This document shows, one piece after another, positions 33,616-42,714 of a stretch of DNA of 64,000 nt (within the stretch, counting starts at the first letter, position 1; every line of letters starts with the position of its first letter). Made by a program: the position numbers and the translations under genes. This DNA is from Psychroflexus gondwanensis ACAM 44. Its GTDB lineage: Bacteria; Bacteroidota; Bacteroidia; Flavobacteriales; Flavobacteriaceae. The notes beneath the pieces are model-generated. The model saw only the letters and a program-made list of their open reading frames with translations. It ran no database searches and was not told where the DNA came from. The DNA is taken from assembly GCF_000355905.1 (NCBI RefSeq), contig NZ_APLF01000002.1:1-64000 (forward strand). The letters are read 5' to 3'.

Positions 33616-34307
33616 GACATTGCCCTAGATAAAACTACTTCCACAGAAATCTGTTTTAAAGTATTGGTATAGGAAGTTTCTGCTTGTAGCACTTCCAATA
33701 CCGAGTTGATAAAAGGTTGCTGTTTTAAGTCATTCATTATGATGTCAATCTTTGAGTCATCTATGGGCTGACTTAGATCTCCACTTAAAGTGATTTTCAA
33801 ATCTTTTCTACACGGGATCACTTCAATTGAATTTAATTGGAATTCAATCTTCCTTAATTCATTAATCAATGAAAATAAAAGATACTGATAAAGCTCGGGA
33901 AAATTCACAGCTTTAGCAGTTAGTTTTCCTTTTAAGTTTATAGATTTTTCGTCCAACTTCAGCAAGTCTAGGCTTGAAGATAAGAGTTCTCTTAGACTTG
34001 TTTTCGTTAACTCAGTTAGATGTAGTGTAGACTTTCCCTCCGTGACGAGTTGGTTGGCTTCCTCGCTAAGTTTGATAGTAGAGGAAGAAATAACACGGCC
34101 CGTTTCTATTAAGTCTTCTTGACTATTACTCCCGATTTGAGATTGAAGAATTTCCGAAGAAAATTTTAAATAACCAAGAGGAGAGGCTAAGTCGTGAGAT
34201 ACTTTGGATACTAATGACTTATATTCTGCTTTTGAACTTAAGTACAAGAGTATAATCTCAACTTGTCGTTGTAAATTTTTAAATATCAGCTGGTTTTCCT
34301 CGTCCAA
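33612..34307 (-). CDS. Degenerate histidine-kinase-like protein
   Basis: A 231-residue soluble protein. Residues 15-80 form an HisKA-like helix pair with an H-box SKVSHDLASPLGYLKFSSEIL (His38, approximate). The rest is about the size of an HATPase domain, but no G1, G2 or ATP-lid motif is visible and only FSLINELRKIE resembles an N-box. It has no sensor domain. It could be a phosphotransfer (Hpt-like) or Spo0B/ChpT-like protein, since those use an H-box with a dead ATPase fold. The gene runs head-on into the response regulator with a four-base overlap. Confidence 0.7.
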   Translation of the reverse strand: MDEENQLIFKNLQRQVEIILLYLSSKAEYKSLVSKVSHDLASPLGYLKFSSEILQSQIGSNSQEDLIETGRVISSSTIKLSEEANQLVTEGKSTLHLTELTKTSLRELLSSSLDLLKLDEKSINLKGKLTAKAVNFPELYQYLLFSLINELRKIEFQLNSIEVIPCRKDLKITLSGDLSQPIDDSKIDIIMNDLKQQPFINSVLEVLQAETSYTNTLKQISVEVVLSRAMS

Positions 34308-34309
34308 GA

Positions 34310-35725
34310 TTATTTCTTTTTATAGTCTATATACATTCTTTGGAAGCTGGGAGAACTCATGTTGTCTTCGCCTAAAAGCTCAATAGAGTGTATTGATTTC
34401 ACTCCATCTGGCGTGCGAGCAAACCCAGGGATAATTTCCTGAAGAGCTCTATTGAGTAGAGTTTCATTGGGATCCCCTAGTATACCGAGGTTTGGAAAAC
34501 TTTCTCCTAACTCAATATCTGGCTCTAAACCATCGAAAAAGTCTGTAAACCCATCCTTATTGGCAGTCTTTAAAATTAGCGGCTGAATGGCGTAGGTATG
34601 TTCTAAACTTACGTTGTTTCTGGTATAATCTTCAGAATCATATAGCGTGGCGGAGCCTTCAAACTTACCTTCGGTTGTGGTGCCAATTTGGACCACATCG
34701 ATGTAAGGGTTTAGCGCATTGATGACTAGTTCACTAGCAGAGGCTGAAGAGCCTGTGGTTAAGACAAAAACGCGAGATAAGTTTAAGCTGTTAATGGCTT
34801 CACCAGTATTGATTTGGTTATCAAAAATGAGGTTTTCGGGTTCAAAATTGGTATTGAAAAGCTGTTGAGCGAAAACCTGGTCGTTGAATTGTCCTGTAAT
34901 CATACTCGATAAGTCTTTGGCCGTTTCGATACTCCCACCAGAATTATATCTTAAATCCAAAACTAGGTCGCTAATACCTTCAGTAGCAAAATTTGCAAAT
35001 ACAGCATTGAGCTCCGTATTAAATGGGGTTCTAAAGTTATTATACATCAAATAACCTACTTTAACGCCATCAAGATCTAAAACACGATGATCATGGATAG
35101 GGTTTTCTGTCAATTGAACTTTGTTTAAAGCAACTTCTTGGTCAAGTTGGACAAGACCTCCATTTTGAAATTCTGCCAACCCAATGGAATAACTCGCAGG
35201 ATTGAGGAGCCGATTAAAATCTGTATCTGGTGAAAAGACTGTTCCGTCTATACGGTTAAAGATCATACCTCTTTCCAAACCAGCAGAGTCCGCAGGGGAA
35301 CCTGGAATAACATATCTCACGTAGCCAAAAACCGTATTGGTTCCAATAAATCTAACCAAACCAAATGCCATTCCGTTATCAAGTGAAATTCCATCTAAAC
35401 TTTGTTCGAGTGCAACAAAATCGGATACTAGAAAACTAAATCGATCCTGGTCTGCCAATAGAGAATTGAAAAATTCTGCAGGGAATTCTACACTCCCCAA
35501 AAAGTCTCTATACTCTGGAGTGCTTTCAAATCTATCGTCTGCCAAATCTGGAGAATCGCTTTTGTATACATAAAAGATATTCATCGCCTTCCAGATATAA
35601 TCTTTAATATTTTCTTGATTTGCAAGCTCGTTGATGTTGGTAATGTTATCATCCCGGTCGTCTTGGCAAGAATTAAGGAATAAGAGAGATAGGCTTATAA
35701 ACGCAAAAAGTTTCAATACTTTCAT
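34310..35725 (-). CDS. S41 family C-terminal processing peptidase, lipoprotein
   Basis: A 471-residue tail-specific-type serine protease. Lipoprotein signal (KLFAFISLSLLFLNSCQDD) with lipobox Cys20. A helical N-terminal domain is followed by a PDZ domain near residues 100-190 (YVIPGSPADSAGLERGMIFNRIDG), then the protease core: LVLDLRYNSGGSIETAKDLSS, TTGSSASASELVINAL with the nucleophile Ser of SASASE, and TTTEGKFEGSAT with the Lys of the Ser-Lys dyad. It cleaves proteins at their C-termini in the envelope. It ends three bases before the kinase-like gene on the same strand. Confidence 0.9.
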   Translation of the reverse strand: MKVLKLFAFISLSLLFLNSCQDDRDDNITNINELANQENIKDYIWKAMNIFYVYKSDSPDLADDRFESTPEYRDFLGSVEFPAEFFNSLLADQDRFSFLVSDFVALEQSLDGISLDNGMAFGLVRFIGTNTVFGYVRYVIPGSPADSAGLERGMIFNRIDGTVFSPDTDFNRLLNPASYSIGLAEFQNGGLVQLDQEVALNKVQLTENPIHDHRVLDLDGVKVGYLMYNNFRTPFNTELNAVFANFATEGISDLVLDLRYNSGGSIETAKDLSSMITGQFNDQVFAQQLFNTNFEPENLIFDNQINTGEAINSLNLSRVFVLTTGSSASASELVINALNPYIDVVQIGTTTEGKFEGSATLYDSEDYTRNNVSLEHTYAIQPLILKTANKDGFTDFFDGLEPDIELGESFPNLGILGDPNETLLNRALQEIIPGFARTPDGVKSIHSIELLGEDNMSSPSFQRMYIDYKKK

Positions 35726-35822
35726 TTATCAAATTTTAGATAAAAATAAACAAATTTGCGAAAGTTCTTTATGAATGTAACAAAACATATCTTACGTCGT
35801 CTTCTTTAAAAACAGACTCTAC

Positions 35823-36332
35823 ATGACTTCTGAAGATTATAACAAACATATACTGCCCGTAAGAGATAAAATCTTTAGGTTTTCACTGCGTTTGTTGTCT
35901 TCTGAAGCTGCAGCTAAAGATGCAACTCAAGATGTTCTTATGAAATTATGGAATAGGAGAGCGAAGTTATCGGCGGTAACCAATGTAGAAGCTTATGCAA
36001 TGACGATGACCAAAAACTTATGTTATGATGTTTTAAAATCCAAACACCACAAAACGCTGGAGTTGGTTCATAATTCTTATTCTGAAACCAACTCAGGTCT
36101 TGGATCTCAAATTGAAGCTAGAGACGAAGTCGACTTGGTCAAAAAGTTTATTGATGCTTTGCCAGAGCAGCAAAGAGCTATCATACAGTTAAGAGACGTC
36201 GAGCAATTTTCGAATAAAGAAATTGAAGACATTATGGGAATGAATTCCACATCTGTGAGAGTCGCCTTATCGAGAGCTAGAAAAAAGATTATGAACGAAT
36301 TGAAAAAAACCTCCGCCTATGGACTTCAGTAA
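35823..36332 (+). CDS. ECF RNA polymerase sigma factor (sigma-70 family)
   Basis: A 169-residue ECF sigma factor: region 2 (IFRFSLRLLSSEAAAKDATQDVLMKLW) and region 4 (DALPEQQRAIIQLRDVEQFSNKEIEDIMGMNSTSVRVALSRARKK). First gene of the operon sigma-anti-sigma-DUF4252-DUF4252, overlapping the next gene by 14 bases. It is divergent to the S41 protease gene. Confidence 0.93.
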   Translation: MTSEDYNKHILPVRDKIFRFSLRLLSSEAAAKDATQDVLMKLWNRRAKLSAVTNVEAYAMTMTKNLCYDVLKSKHHKTLELVHNSYSETNSGLGSQIEARDEVDLVKKFIDALPEQQRAIIQLRDVEQFSNKEIEDIMGMNSTSVRVALSRARKKIMNELKKTSAYGLQ

Positions 36333-36753
36333 AGCATATATAACCAAGTTGTTGGATCTTTTCGACGATGGAGAAACAACCTTAGAACAAGAACGCGACT
36401 TAAAGTCTTACTTTGCTAGCGAGTCTTACGATAAAGACTTCGAGCCTTACGCTGTTTTATTCAGCTATTTTGAAACTGAATCGAAAACCACTTCGCAAGT
36501 AGAAGTAGATCTCCAATCTTCTAAGCCCAATAAGTTCTTATGGCTCAACGTGGCGGCGAGTATAGTTGTTATTCTCGGTGCAGTATGGCTTTTTACATAT
36601 TATGAAAAGCAACAGGATATACAGGCAGCCAGAATAGCTTTCGAAAAAACACAAAATGCACTTAACTTTCTGTCCTATAATATGAATGAAGGTTTGGAAA
36701 AATTGGAATATATTGAAGTATTCAACACTCAAAAAAACAAAATAATAAAATAA
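36319..36753 (+). CDS. Single-pass membrane protein, probable anti-sigma factor
   Basis: A 144-residue protein with a cytoplasmic N-terminus (MDFSKAYITKLLDLFDDGETTLEQERDLKSYF), one membrane helix (FLWLNVAASIVVILGAVWLFTYY, residues 74-96), and a short coiled-coil-like tail (KQQDIQAARIAFEKTQNALNFLSYNM). The size, topology and position directly after the sigma gene fit an anti-sigma factor that holds the ECF protein at the membrane. No zinc-binding ZAS motif is seen. The assignment is by context. Confidence 0.75.
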   Translation: MDFSKAYITKLLDLFDDGETTLEQERDLKSYFASESYDKDFEPYAVLFSYFETESKTTSQVEVDLQSSKPNKFLWLNVAASIVVILGAVWLFTYYEKQQDIQAARIAFEKTQNALNFLSYNMNEGLEKLEYIEVFNTQKNKIIK

Positions 36754-36757
36754 AGCT

Positions 36758-37291
36758 ATGAAACGAATTAAAATTTTAGGTCTAATAATGACCATTGCTT
36801 TTTTAAGCACCAAATCTTTTGCACAAGATTTTTCTAAATACGATAATATAAGAGAGATCACCTCTATTGTCGTTAACAAAAGCATGTTTAAATTAATGAG
36901 TAAACTCGATCTCGGCAGTGATGACGAAGATGTGAAGGCCTACTTGGAGCTAGTAGAAAATCTAGATGACATAAAGGTGTATACCACCGAAAGTCTTGAC
37001 TATGGAAAACAGCTTCAGGCTGATTTTAACATCTTAAAATCTAAGAATAATTTAGAGGAATTGATGCGAATCAAAGATGATGGTAAAAATGTAAACTTTT
37101 ACATTAAACCCGGTAAAACAGATGACTATGTGAGTCAACTCTTGATGTTTATCAATTCTTCAGAAGCTTCAGATACGCAATCGGTTTTGATGGTCATCAA
37201 CGGGAATATTGACTTGAAAAACATTTCAAAGTTAACCAGTCAAATGAATATCCCTGGAGCAAAATCTTTAGAAAATTTAAAAGAACAATAA
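36758..37291 (+). CDS. DUF4252 family exported protein
   Basis: A 177-residue protein with a signal peptide (MKRIKILGLIMTIAFLSTKSFAQ). DFSKYDNIREITSIVVNKSMFKLMSKLDLG and the later LLMFINSSEASDTQSVLMVINGNIDLKNISKLTSQMNI are the DUF4252 pattern. No enzyme residues. It follows the anti-sigma gene by five bases and precedes another DUF4252 protein, so both are likely surface products of the same regulon. Confidence 0.82.
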   Translation: MKRIKILGLIMTIAFLSTKSFAQDFSKYDNIREITSIVVNKSMFKLMSKLDLGSDDEDVKAYLELVENLDDIKVYTTESLDYGKQLQADFNILKSKNNLEELMRIKDDGKNVNFYIKPGKTDDYVSQLLMFINSSEASDTQSVLMVINGNIDLKNISKLTSQMNIPGAKSLENLKEQ

Positions 37292-37292
37292 G

Positions 37293-37826
37293 ATGAAATC
37301 ATTTATAATAGGGGTAGTGGCTTTAAGTGCTTTATGGGCTTGTAATTCCAACCCAAGTCTCCAAAAGTACTTAGTAGAAAAAGAAAGTAATCCTGAATTT
37401 ATTTCTGCAAGTTTATCCATGGATCTTCTTATTCAAAACCTAGACAGTTTAAGTCCAGAGGAAAAGAAGAGTGTTAAGAAGATAGAAAAAATAAATGTTC
37501 TTGCTCTTTTAAAAGATAAAGGAGAATCTGCATTAGAAGCCGAAAGGACCGCATTGCGCTCTATCCTAAAGCAACCAGAATATAAGTCTCTTATTAATTT
37601 TAACGGGGCAGACCGAGAGGCTAAATTTCTGTATTCTGGTAATGAAGAGGATATTCAAGAAATTGTCTTTTTTGGATATGATTTAAAAATGGGGATGCTG
37701 CTGCTGAGAATGAGAGGGAGTAATATTGAACCCAATGATATTTTTAAAATAACCCAAATGGGAGACCAGCTTAACCTAGGAGCAATTTCTGGTTTTGAGG
37801 GTCTTATGGAAGATTCAATGCAATAA
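37293..37826 (+). CDS. DUF4252 family lipoprotein
   Basis: A 177-residue relative of the previous gene with a lipobox (KSFIIGVVALSALWACNSNP, Cys16). The C-terminal MRGSNIEPNDIFKITQMGDQLNLGA is the DUF4252-like repeat. It starts one base after the previous stop. One paralogue is secreted and one lipid-anchored, suggesting that they act as a pair. Function unknown. Confidence 0.75.
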   Translation: MKSFIIGVVALSALWACNSNPSLQKYLVEKESNPEFISASLSMDLLIQNLDSLSPEEKKSVKKIEKINVLALLKDKGESALEAERTALRSILKQPEYKSLINFNGADREAKFLYSGNEEDIQEIVFFGYDLKMGMLLLRMRGSNIEPNDIFKITQMGDQLNLGAISGFEGLMEDSMQ

Positions 37827-37906
37827 GCTTAAAGGGCCATTAAAATTATGTTATAGGCTCTTGTTTTTTAATTTTATTTAAGATATTTATGAAAAATTAA
37901 TCATTT

Positions 37907-38275
37907 ATGGATATTCTTATTATAATTTTAAAAGTCATTATTGCTGCCGGTATTTTAAACGTCTGGTTATTAAGGTTTAACCTTAAAACTGAATGGAGAG
38001 GGAATGGAGCTGGTAATATGAATGAAGAATTCAGTAATTATGGCTTACCGAGTTGGATGGTTCCTGTAATTGGTTTTCTTAAAATAGGTTTTGCTGGACT
38101 TTTGATAATAAGCATTTTTAAAACGGATGCCAATCTTGGTTTTATTGGAGCTGTAGGTATGGGGGTTTTAATGATAGGTGCTATTGGTATGCACATCAAA
38201 ATTAAAGATTCTCCTAGGCGTTCACTACCTGCTTTTTTAATGCTTGTAATGTCCGCTATTATTGCTTTCTTTTAG
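37907..38275 (+). CDS. DoxX-like membrane protein
   Basis: A 122-residue four-helix membrane protein: ILIIILKVIIAAGILNVWLLRF, MVPVIGFLKIGFAGLLIISIF, LGFIGAVGMGVLMIGAIGMH, SLPAFLMLVMSAIIAFF, with a polar loop between the first two. It overlaps the convergent gene by four bases. Role not known. Confidence 0.7.
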   Translation: MDILIIILKVIIAAGILNVWLLRFNLKTEWRGNGAGNMNEEFSNYGLPSWMVPVIGFLKIGFAGLLIISIFKTDANLGFIGAVGMGVLMIGAIGMHIKIKDSPRRSLPAFLMLVMSAIIAFF

Positions 38276-38973
38276 TTTGAAGTTTCAAGGTTTGTGATGG
38301 AAATCGGTAAACCAAAAATTGATTTTTCCGTAGATAAAATCATATCAGACTGGGTTTTTACCCAGTCTTTCCATTTGGCGGTAACTCCACCTATTGGAAT
38401 TATAGAAACCCACATTTTGAAAGCTTTGGGTCTGTAATTTTCATCGACAATCCAAAGATAGGAATCTCCGGGTGTAGTCCCCCCAGAGGTATAGGTTATC
38501 AATAAGGCTTCTTTTCCTTCCGTATTCACAACACGTCTTTCTACTTCATCATCCATCAGTTTATAAGGGGCAATTAGCCAAAAGGAATCATTATTAAAAT
38601 TCTTAATGGCCCTCTGGATGTGTTGTTGACGTATCTTGTCGTCCATAACTTTAGGAGATATAATTTGACTAGAGTCGTAATCTTTTAAATTTAACCTCAC
38701 CACCTCGTCACCAGATTTTACCAGCACATAATTTTCATCTTTGTGCCATTCATAAGAATGCATTCCCGCAAACGTCCAGCTAATCACCTTGGTGTTTTTA
38801 TAAGCGTCGTAGTTAAGTTCTTTTAAAATCTCTTTGGCTAATTCATCTGCCTTTGCACCTTCTTTGCCCTCTGGCAAGTCTTCAGAAATTATCACTCCAA
38901 TTGTCGTTAGTAATACAAGGACACAGAGGATGATAATTCCAAGAACCTTAAGTGTTTTCCAAATCCATTTCAT
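38272..38973 (-). CDS. Membrane-anchored protein of unknown function
   Basis: A 233-residue protein with one N-terminal membrane helix (WIWKTLKVLGIIILCVLVLLTTIGVII), the remainder outside the membrane. The conserved-looking parts are NTKVISWTFAGMHSYEWHKDENYV and LLITYTSGGTTPGDSYLWIVDENYRPKAFKMW; Trp/His-rich strands suggest a lipoprotein-like beta fold. I do not know the family. It shares ATGA-type overlap with the start of the neighbour acpH-like gene, so they are co-transcribed. Confidence 0.7.
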   Translation of the reverse strand: MKWIWKTLKVLGIIILCVLVLLTTIGVIISEDLPEGKEGAKADELAKEILKELNYDAYKNTKVISWTFAGMHSYEWHKDENYVLVKSGDEVVRLNLKDYDSSQIISPKVMDDKIRQQHIQRAIKNFNNDSFWLIAPYKLMDDEVERRVVNTEGKEALLITYTSGGTTPGDSYLWIVDENYRPKAFKMWVSIIPIGGVTAKWKDWVKTQSDMILSTEKSIFGLPISITNLETSN

Positions 38974-39566
38974 AAATTCTGATTGATGCTTTTAATTTTT
39001 TCTTTACAAAACGCTCTTATGTCTTCAAAAAACGATTCAAACTCATCTTCAAATTCTTTTTGATGATCTATATAAATATCTACTCCCTTTTGGAGAGAAG
39101 TCTCATGCTTGGTCTTGTTGTTCATTTGTTTTAAAATTTCGCGTAAAGCCTCAATGCTAGCATAACTCACTAGCCAGTTATGTTCTATCATGTAAGGAAC
39201 TGCTCTGGATATTTTCTTGGGTAAGATATCCATATTTGTGTCTAGAAGCAGATAAAAATCCTCTGCAAACAGGTTTAAATCCACTTCAGAATAGGTGTTC
39301 CAATGCTTAGCCAATATATGATCGTAAATCATATCGATAACTACGCCGTTGTAATGTCCCACAGCATCAAAAAAGCGATGGGCTCCTTTTGAGACCAAAG
39401 GGTGATGATCGGTAAAATCGTCTATAGCTCTATGGAGTATAATCCCTTTTTGGATGTCTTTTGGAAATTCTTTATAAGACTTTCCTTTAATTTCATCGGC
39501 GATAAAATTTCCTAGTTTTAGAAATTCATCATTTCCAGAAAGGTAGATATGAGCTAAATAATTCAT
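38970..39566 (-). CDS. Acyl carrier protein phosphodiesterase-like protein
   Basis: A 198-residue AcpH-family protein: MNYLAHIYLSGNDEFLKLGNFIAD, then GIILHRAIDDFTDHHPLVSKGAHRF and VVIDMIYDHILAKHWNTY, with the HD-like His/Asp metal ligands (HRAID, DMIYDH). AcpH removes the phosphopantetheine group from ACP. In Bacteroidetes these proteins are common and their actual substrate untested. Overlaps the following membrane protein gene by four bases. Confidence 0.85.
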   Translation of the reverse strand: MNYLAHIYLSGNDEFLKLGNFIADEIKGKSYKEFPKDIQKGIILHRAIDDFTDHHPLVSKGAHRFFDAVGHYNGVVIDMIYDHILAKHWNTYSEVDLNLFAEDFYLLLDTNMDILPKKISRAVPYMIEHNWLVSYASIEALREILKQMNNKTKHETSLQKGVDIYIDHQKEFEDEFESFFEDIRAFCKEKIKSINQNL

Positions 39567-39668
39567 TGCCCTAAAGTATATTTTCTTATCACTTTTAGCA
39601 AATTATTACGGAGTTAAATCTATGGACTCGTATATTTACACTTAAAAACTTTTCAAATCCAAACAAAT

Positions 39669-41054
39669 ATGACACTAATCAAATCTATTTCAGGTATTCG
39701 CGGGACCATCGGCGGTAAAGTGGGGGAGAATTTAACCCCCTTAGACATTGTTAAATTTTCTGCAGCTTATGGAAAATGGATCAAAACACAACGAAGAAAA
39801 GATAATTACAAAGTTGTTGTTGGTCGGGATGCCAGGATTTCTGGAAAAATGGTTCAATCGCTAGTGATGCAAACCTTATCTGGAATGGGTATTCATGTGG
39901 TGGATTTAGAACTGTCTACGACACCTACTGTTGCAGTTGCTGTAACTATGGAACATGCCGATGGTGGTATTATTCTTACCGCGAGCCATAATCCTAAACA
40001 ATGGAATGCCTTAAAGCTTCTCAATAAGGACGGGGAGTTCCTAAATGCAGTAGAGGGAGAACAGATTTTGAAATTTGTAAAAGAGGAAGATTTTGATTTT
40101 GCAGAGGTTGACGATTTAGGAAAAATATCATTTCATAATGCTTATATCGATTTACATATTGAAGAGGTGCTAAATCTCAACTTGGTAGAGGTCGATCGGA
40201 TTAAGGATTCCAAATTTAAAGTGGTAGTCGACGCCGTAAATTCATCGGGAGGTATTTCAATACCCCCTCTTTTGGAAATGCTAGGGGTAGAGGTCGTGAA
40301 ATTATATTGTGAGCCCACGGGGGAGTTTCCTCATAATCCAGAGCCCTTGGCTAAAAACCTTCAGGACCTATCCAAATTGGTGAAAGAAGAACATGCAGAT
40401 TTGGGTATCGCAGTAGATCCCGATGTGGATAGACTGGCCTTGGTCGATGAAAAAGGGGAGATGTTTGGAGAGGAATATACCTTGGTGAGTGTAGCTGACT
40501 ATGTTTTAAGTCGAAAAAAAGGAGCGACGGTGAGCAATTTATCTTCCTCAAGGGCCTTGAGAGATGTCACAGAAAAGCATGGTTGTGAATATTTTGCAAG
40601 TGCTGTAGGTGAAGTCAATGTAGTCGCTAAAATGAAAGAAGTGAATGCGGTGATTGGTGGAGAGGGAAATGGAGGAGTGATCTATCCAGAGTTTCACTAT
40701 GGGAGAGATAGCTTGGTAGGGGTTGCTTTATTTTTAAGCTTATTGGCTGAGCGAGAAATAAAAGTATCTGAGCTCAGGCAGACCTATACGTCTTATTTTA
40801 TGGCTAAAGAAAAAATAGAACTTACACCAGACTTGGATGTCGATAAGTTGTTGGAGGCTATCGCTAAAACCTATCAAAATGAAGATATAACGACCATTGA
40901 TGGTGTAAAAATTGACTTTAAAGAGAACTGGGTTCATTTAAGAAAGTCCAATACAGAACCTATCATCAGAATTTATACGGAAGCAAAAAGTCAGAATGAA
41001 GCTGATAATTTAGCTCAGCGTTTTATTTCTGAACTTAGAGAGCTTAGCAGCTAA
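39669..41054 (+). CDS. glmM: Phosphoglucosamine mutase (phosphohexomutase family)
   Basis: A 461-residue alpha-D-phosphohexomutase: SISGIRGTIGGKVGENLTPLD at the N-terminus, VVVGRDARISGKMV near 55, the phosphoserine loop GIILTASHNPKQWNALKLL near 98-116, the metal loop DPDVDRLALVDEKGE near 242, GGEGNGGV near 330 and the C-terminal RKSNTEPIIRIYTEA. It interconverts glucosamine-6- and -1-phosphate on the way to UDP-GlcNAc. Phosphomannomutase activity cannot be excluded. Confidence 0.9.
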   Translation: MTLIKSISGIRGTIGGKVGENLTPLDIVKFSAAYGKWIKTQRRKDNYKVVVGRDARISGKMVQSLVMQTLSGMGIHVVDLELSTTPTVAVAVTMEHADGGIILTASHNPKQWNALKLLNKDGEFLNAVEGEQILKFVKEEDFDFAEVDDLGKISFHNAYIDLHIEEVLNLNLVEVDRIKDSKFKVVVDAVNSSGGISIPPLLEMLGVEVVKLYCEPTGEFPHNPEPLAKNLQDLSKLVKEEHADLGIAVDPDVDRLALVDEKGEMFGEEYTLVSVADYVLSRKKGATVSNLSSSRALRDVTEKHGCEYFASAVGEVNVVAKMKEVNAVIGGEGNGGVIYPEFHYGRDSLVGVALFLSLLAEREIKVSELRQTYTSYFMAKEKIELTPDLDVDKLLEAIAKTYQNEDITTIDGVKIDFKENWVHLRKSNTEPIIRIYTEAKSQNEADNLAQRFISELRELSS

Positions 41055-41061
41055 ATTAAAT

Positions 41062-41946
41062 CTATTCGCTGGAAATTCGACTGTGTTTCCAGCGCTTATG
41101 AGTCCAAAGATAATATTCTGGGGCTTCCCGTATCTGGCTTTCGACCAATTTTAAAAACTGATCTGTAATGTCAAAATCAGCAAAGCCTTTGGGTTCTTTG
41201 GCAATTGTTTTAAACTTGGCTTCATAGTGTCCGCGTTTAACTTTAGTGACACTACAAAAAACAACACTGGAGTCCAGTTTTTTAGCTATCATTTCTGCAC
41301 CGGTATGGACAGGAACTTCTATGCCCATGAATTTTTGCCAGTGAAAAGCTTTATCAACTTTAGGCGATTGATCTGAGATAAAACCACTAATGGATGTTTC
41401 GTTTTTGACTTTTGCCTTTAGTAAAGTTGGAATAATTTCTTTTGTTGTAATAAGTTCAGTATTATATTTAGCCCGAATTTTTTTAATCAGTTGATCGAAA
41501 TATTTATTTCTTAATCTTTTATAAACAGCGTAACCCCTAGATTTTACGTGTCTTTGCATAATAAAAATCCATTCCCAATTACCATAATGAGCCATCATTA
41601 TAACAACGCTTTTCCCTTCGTCCTCAATTTTTTGAATTTCGTCAATATTAATAAGTGTATAGCGTTTTTTGATGTCTTCTTCAGAAATGGTTAAGGATTT
41701 GATAGATTCAAAAATCAAATCGCAAAAATGTTTATAGAATTCTTTAGCAATTTTTGCTTTCTCTTGCTTCGATTTTTCAGGAAAGGCTAAATTCAAGTTT
41801 TCAAGAACAACTGTTTTACGGTATCTGAAAATTCTAAAAATCAATATAAAAAAGACATCGGAAAGGAAGTATAAGACCTTAAATGGCAAAATTGAAATCA
41901 ACCAAATAAAGGGATAAACTAAATAAAAAACCAGTGCATGCATCAC
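41062..41946 (-). CDS. Lipid A biosynthesis acyltransferase (LpxL/HtrB family)
   Basis: A 294-residue inner-membrane acyltransferase. N-terminal hydrophobic anchor (ALVFYLVYPFIWLISILPFKVLYFLSDVFF), then VVLENLNLAFPEKSK, and the catalytic motif MMAHYGNWEWIFIM (His-x4-Glu). GFISDQSP and VPVHTGAEMIAKKLDSSVVF follow. It adds secondary fatty acids to lipid A. Convergent with glmM, seven bases apart. Confidence 0.88.
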   Translation of the reverse strand: MMHALVFYLVYPFIWLISILPFKVLYFLSDVFFILIFRIFRYRKTVVLENLNLAFPEKSKQEKAKIAKEFYKHFCDLIFESIKSLTISEEDIKKRYTLINIDEIQKIEDEGKSVVIMMAHYGNWEWIFIMQRHVKSRGYAVYKRLRNKYFDQLIKKIRAKYNTELITTKEIIPTLLKAKVKNETSISGFISDQSPKVDKAFHWQKFMGIEVPVHTGAEMIAKKLDSSVVFCSVTKVKRGHYEAKFKTIAKEPKGFADFDITDQFLKLVESQIREAPEYYLWTHKRWKHSRISSE

Positions 41947-41996
41947 TCAAAATTTCGCCAAAGATAGGTATATTTGGCGTTTACTGATTTAAAATT

Positions 41997-42644
41997 ATGG
42001 GTGGAATCGATTTAGTTATTATAGCCGTTATTGCAGCGAACGTTTTGATGTCTTTTAAAGGATTTAATGATTTTCAATTCTTCAACAAGTACAAATTTGA
42101 GGTGTCTTCTATCAAGGCAGGCGATAAAATAAGGATTTTGAGCTCTGGATTTCTTCATGTGGATACGACTCATCTTTTTGTAAATATGTTGACCCTCTAT
42201 TTTTTTGCTTCTAGTGTTACAAGTTTTTTAGGGACAACGGGGTTCTTGTTGGTCTACTTCGGAAGCTTGATTATAGGGAATTTATTGTCTTTTTATTTTC
42301 ACAAAGATGAATATGCTTATACGGCAGTAGGAGCCAGTGGTGCTGTAGTTGGTGTTCTTTACGCTGCCATTTTGCTCCAGCCCGATATGATGTTAGGTTT
42401 GTTTTTTATTATTCCTATGCCAGCGTATGTATTTGGAATAGGTTATTTATTTTATTCCATTTGGGCGATGAAAGCAAGAAGAGATAATGTTGGCCACGAT
42501 GCTCACTTTGGAGGAGCTATGGGAGGGTATTTTATCACTCTATTGCTATCGCCTTGGGTGCTAAAAGAACACTTGCTAATGGTCATTCTACTAGCAGTTC
42601 CTATTTTAGTTTTGTTTGTTTTACAAAAGATGGGAAAACTATAA
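41997..42644 (+). CDS. Rhomboid family intramembrane serine protease
   Basis: A 215-residue six-helix rhomboid. HVDTTHLFVNMLTLYFFASS contains the HxxxN pair of helix 2, AVGASGAVVGVLYAAILL the catalytic Ser in GASG of helix 4, and VGHDAHFGGAMGGYFI the catalytic His in helix 6. It cleaves membrane proteins within the bilayer; substrates unknown. Confidence 0.9.
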   Translation: MGGIDLVIIAVIAANVLMSFKGFNDFQFFNKYKFEVSSIKAGDKIRILSSGFLHVDTTHLFVNMLTLYFFASSVTSFLGTTGFLLVYFGSLIIGNLLSFYFHKDEYAYTAVGASGAVVGVLYAAILLQPDMMLGLFFIIPMPAYVFGIGYLFYSIWAMKARRDNVGHDAHFGGAMGGYFITLLLSPWVLKEHLLMVILLAVPILVLFVLQKMGKL

Positions 42645-42714
42645 TTTTGAGAATATACGCTTAGTTCATTTCATTCTATAATTCGCTTATCTATATTTGT
42701 ATTTAATCTCACTT

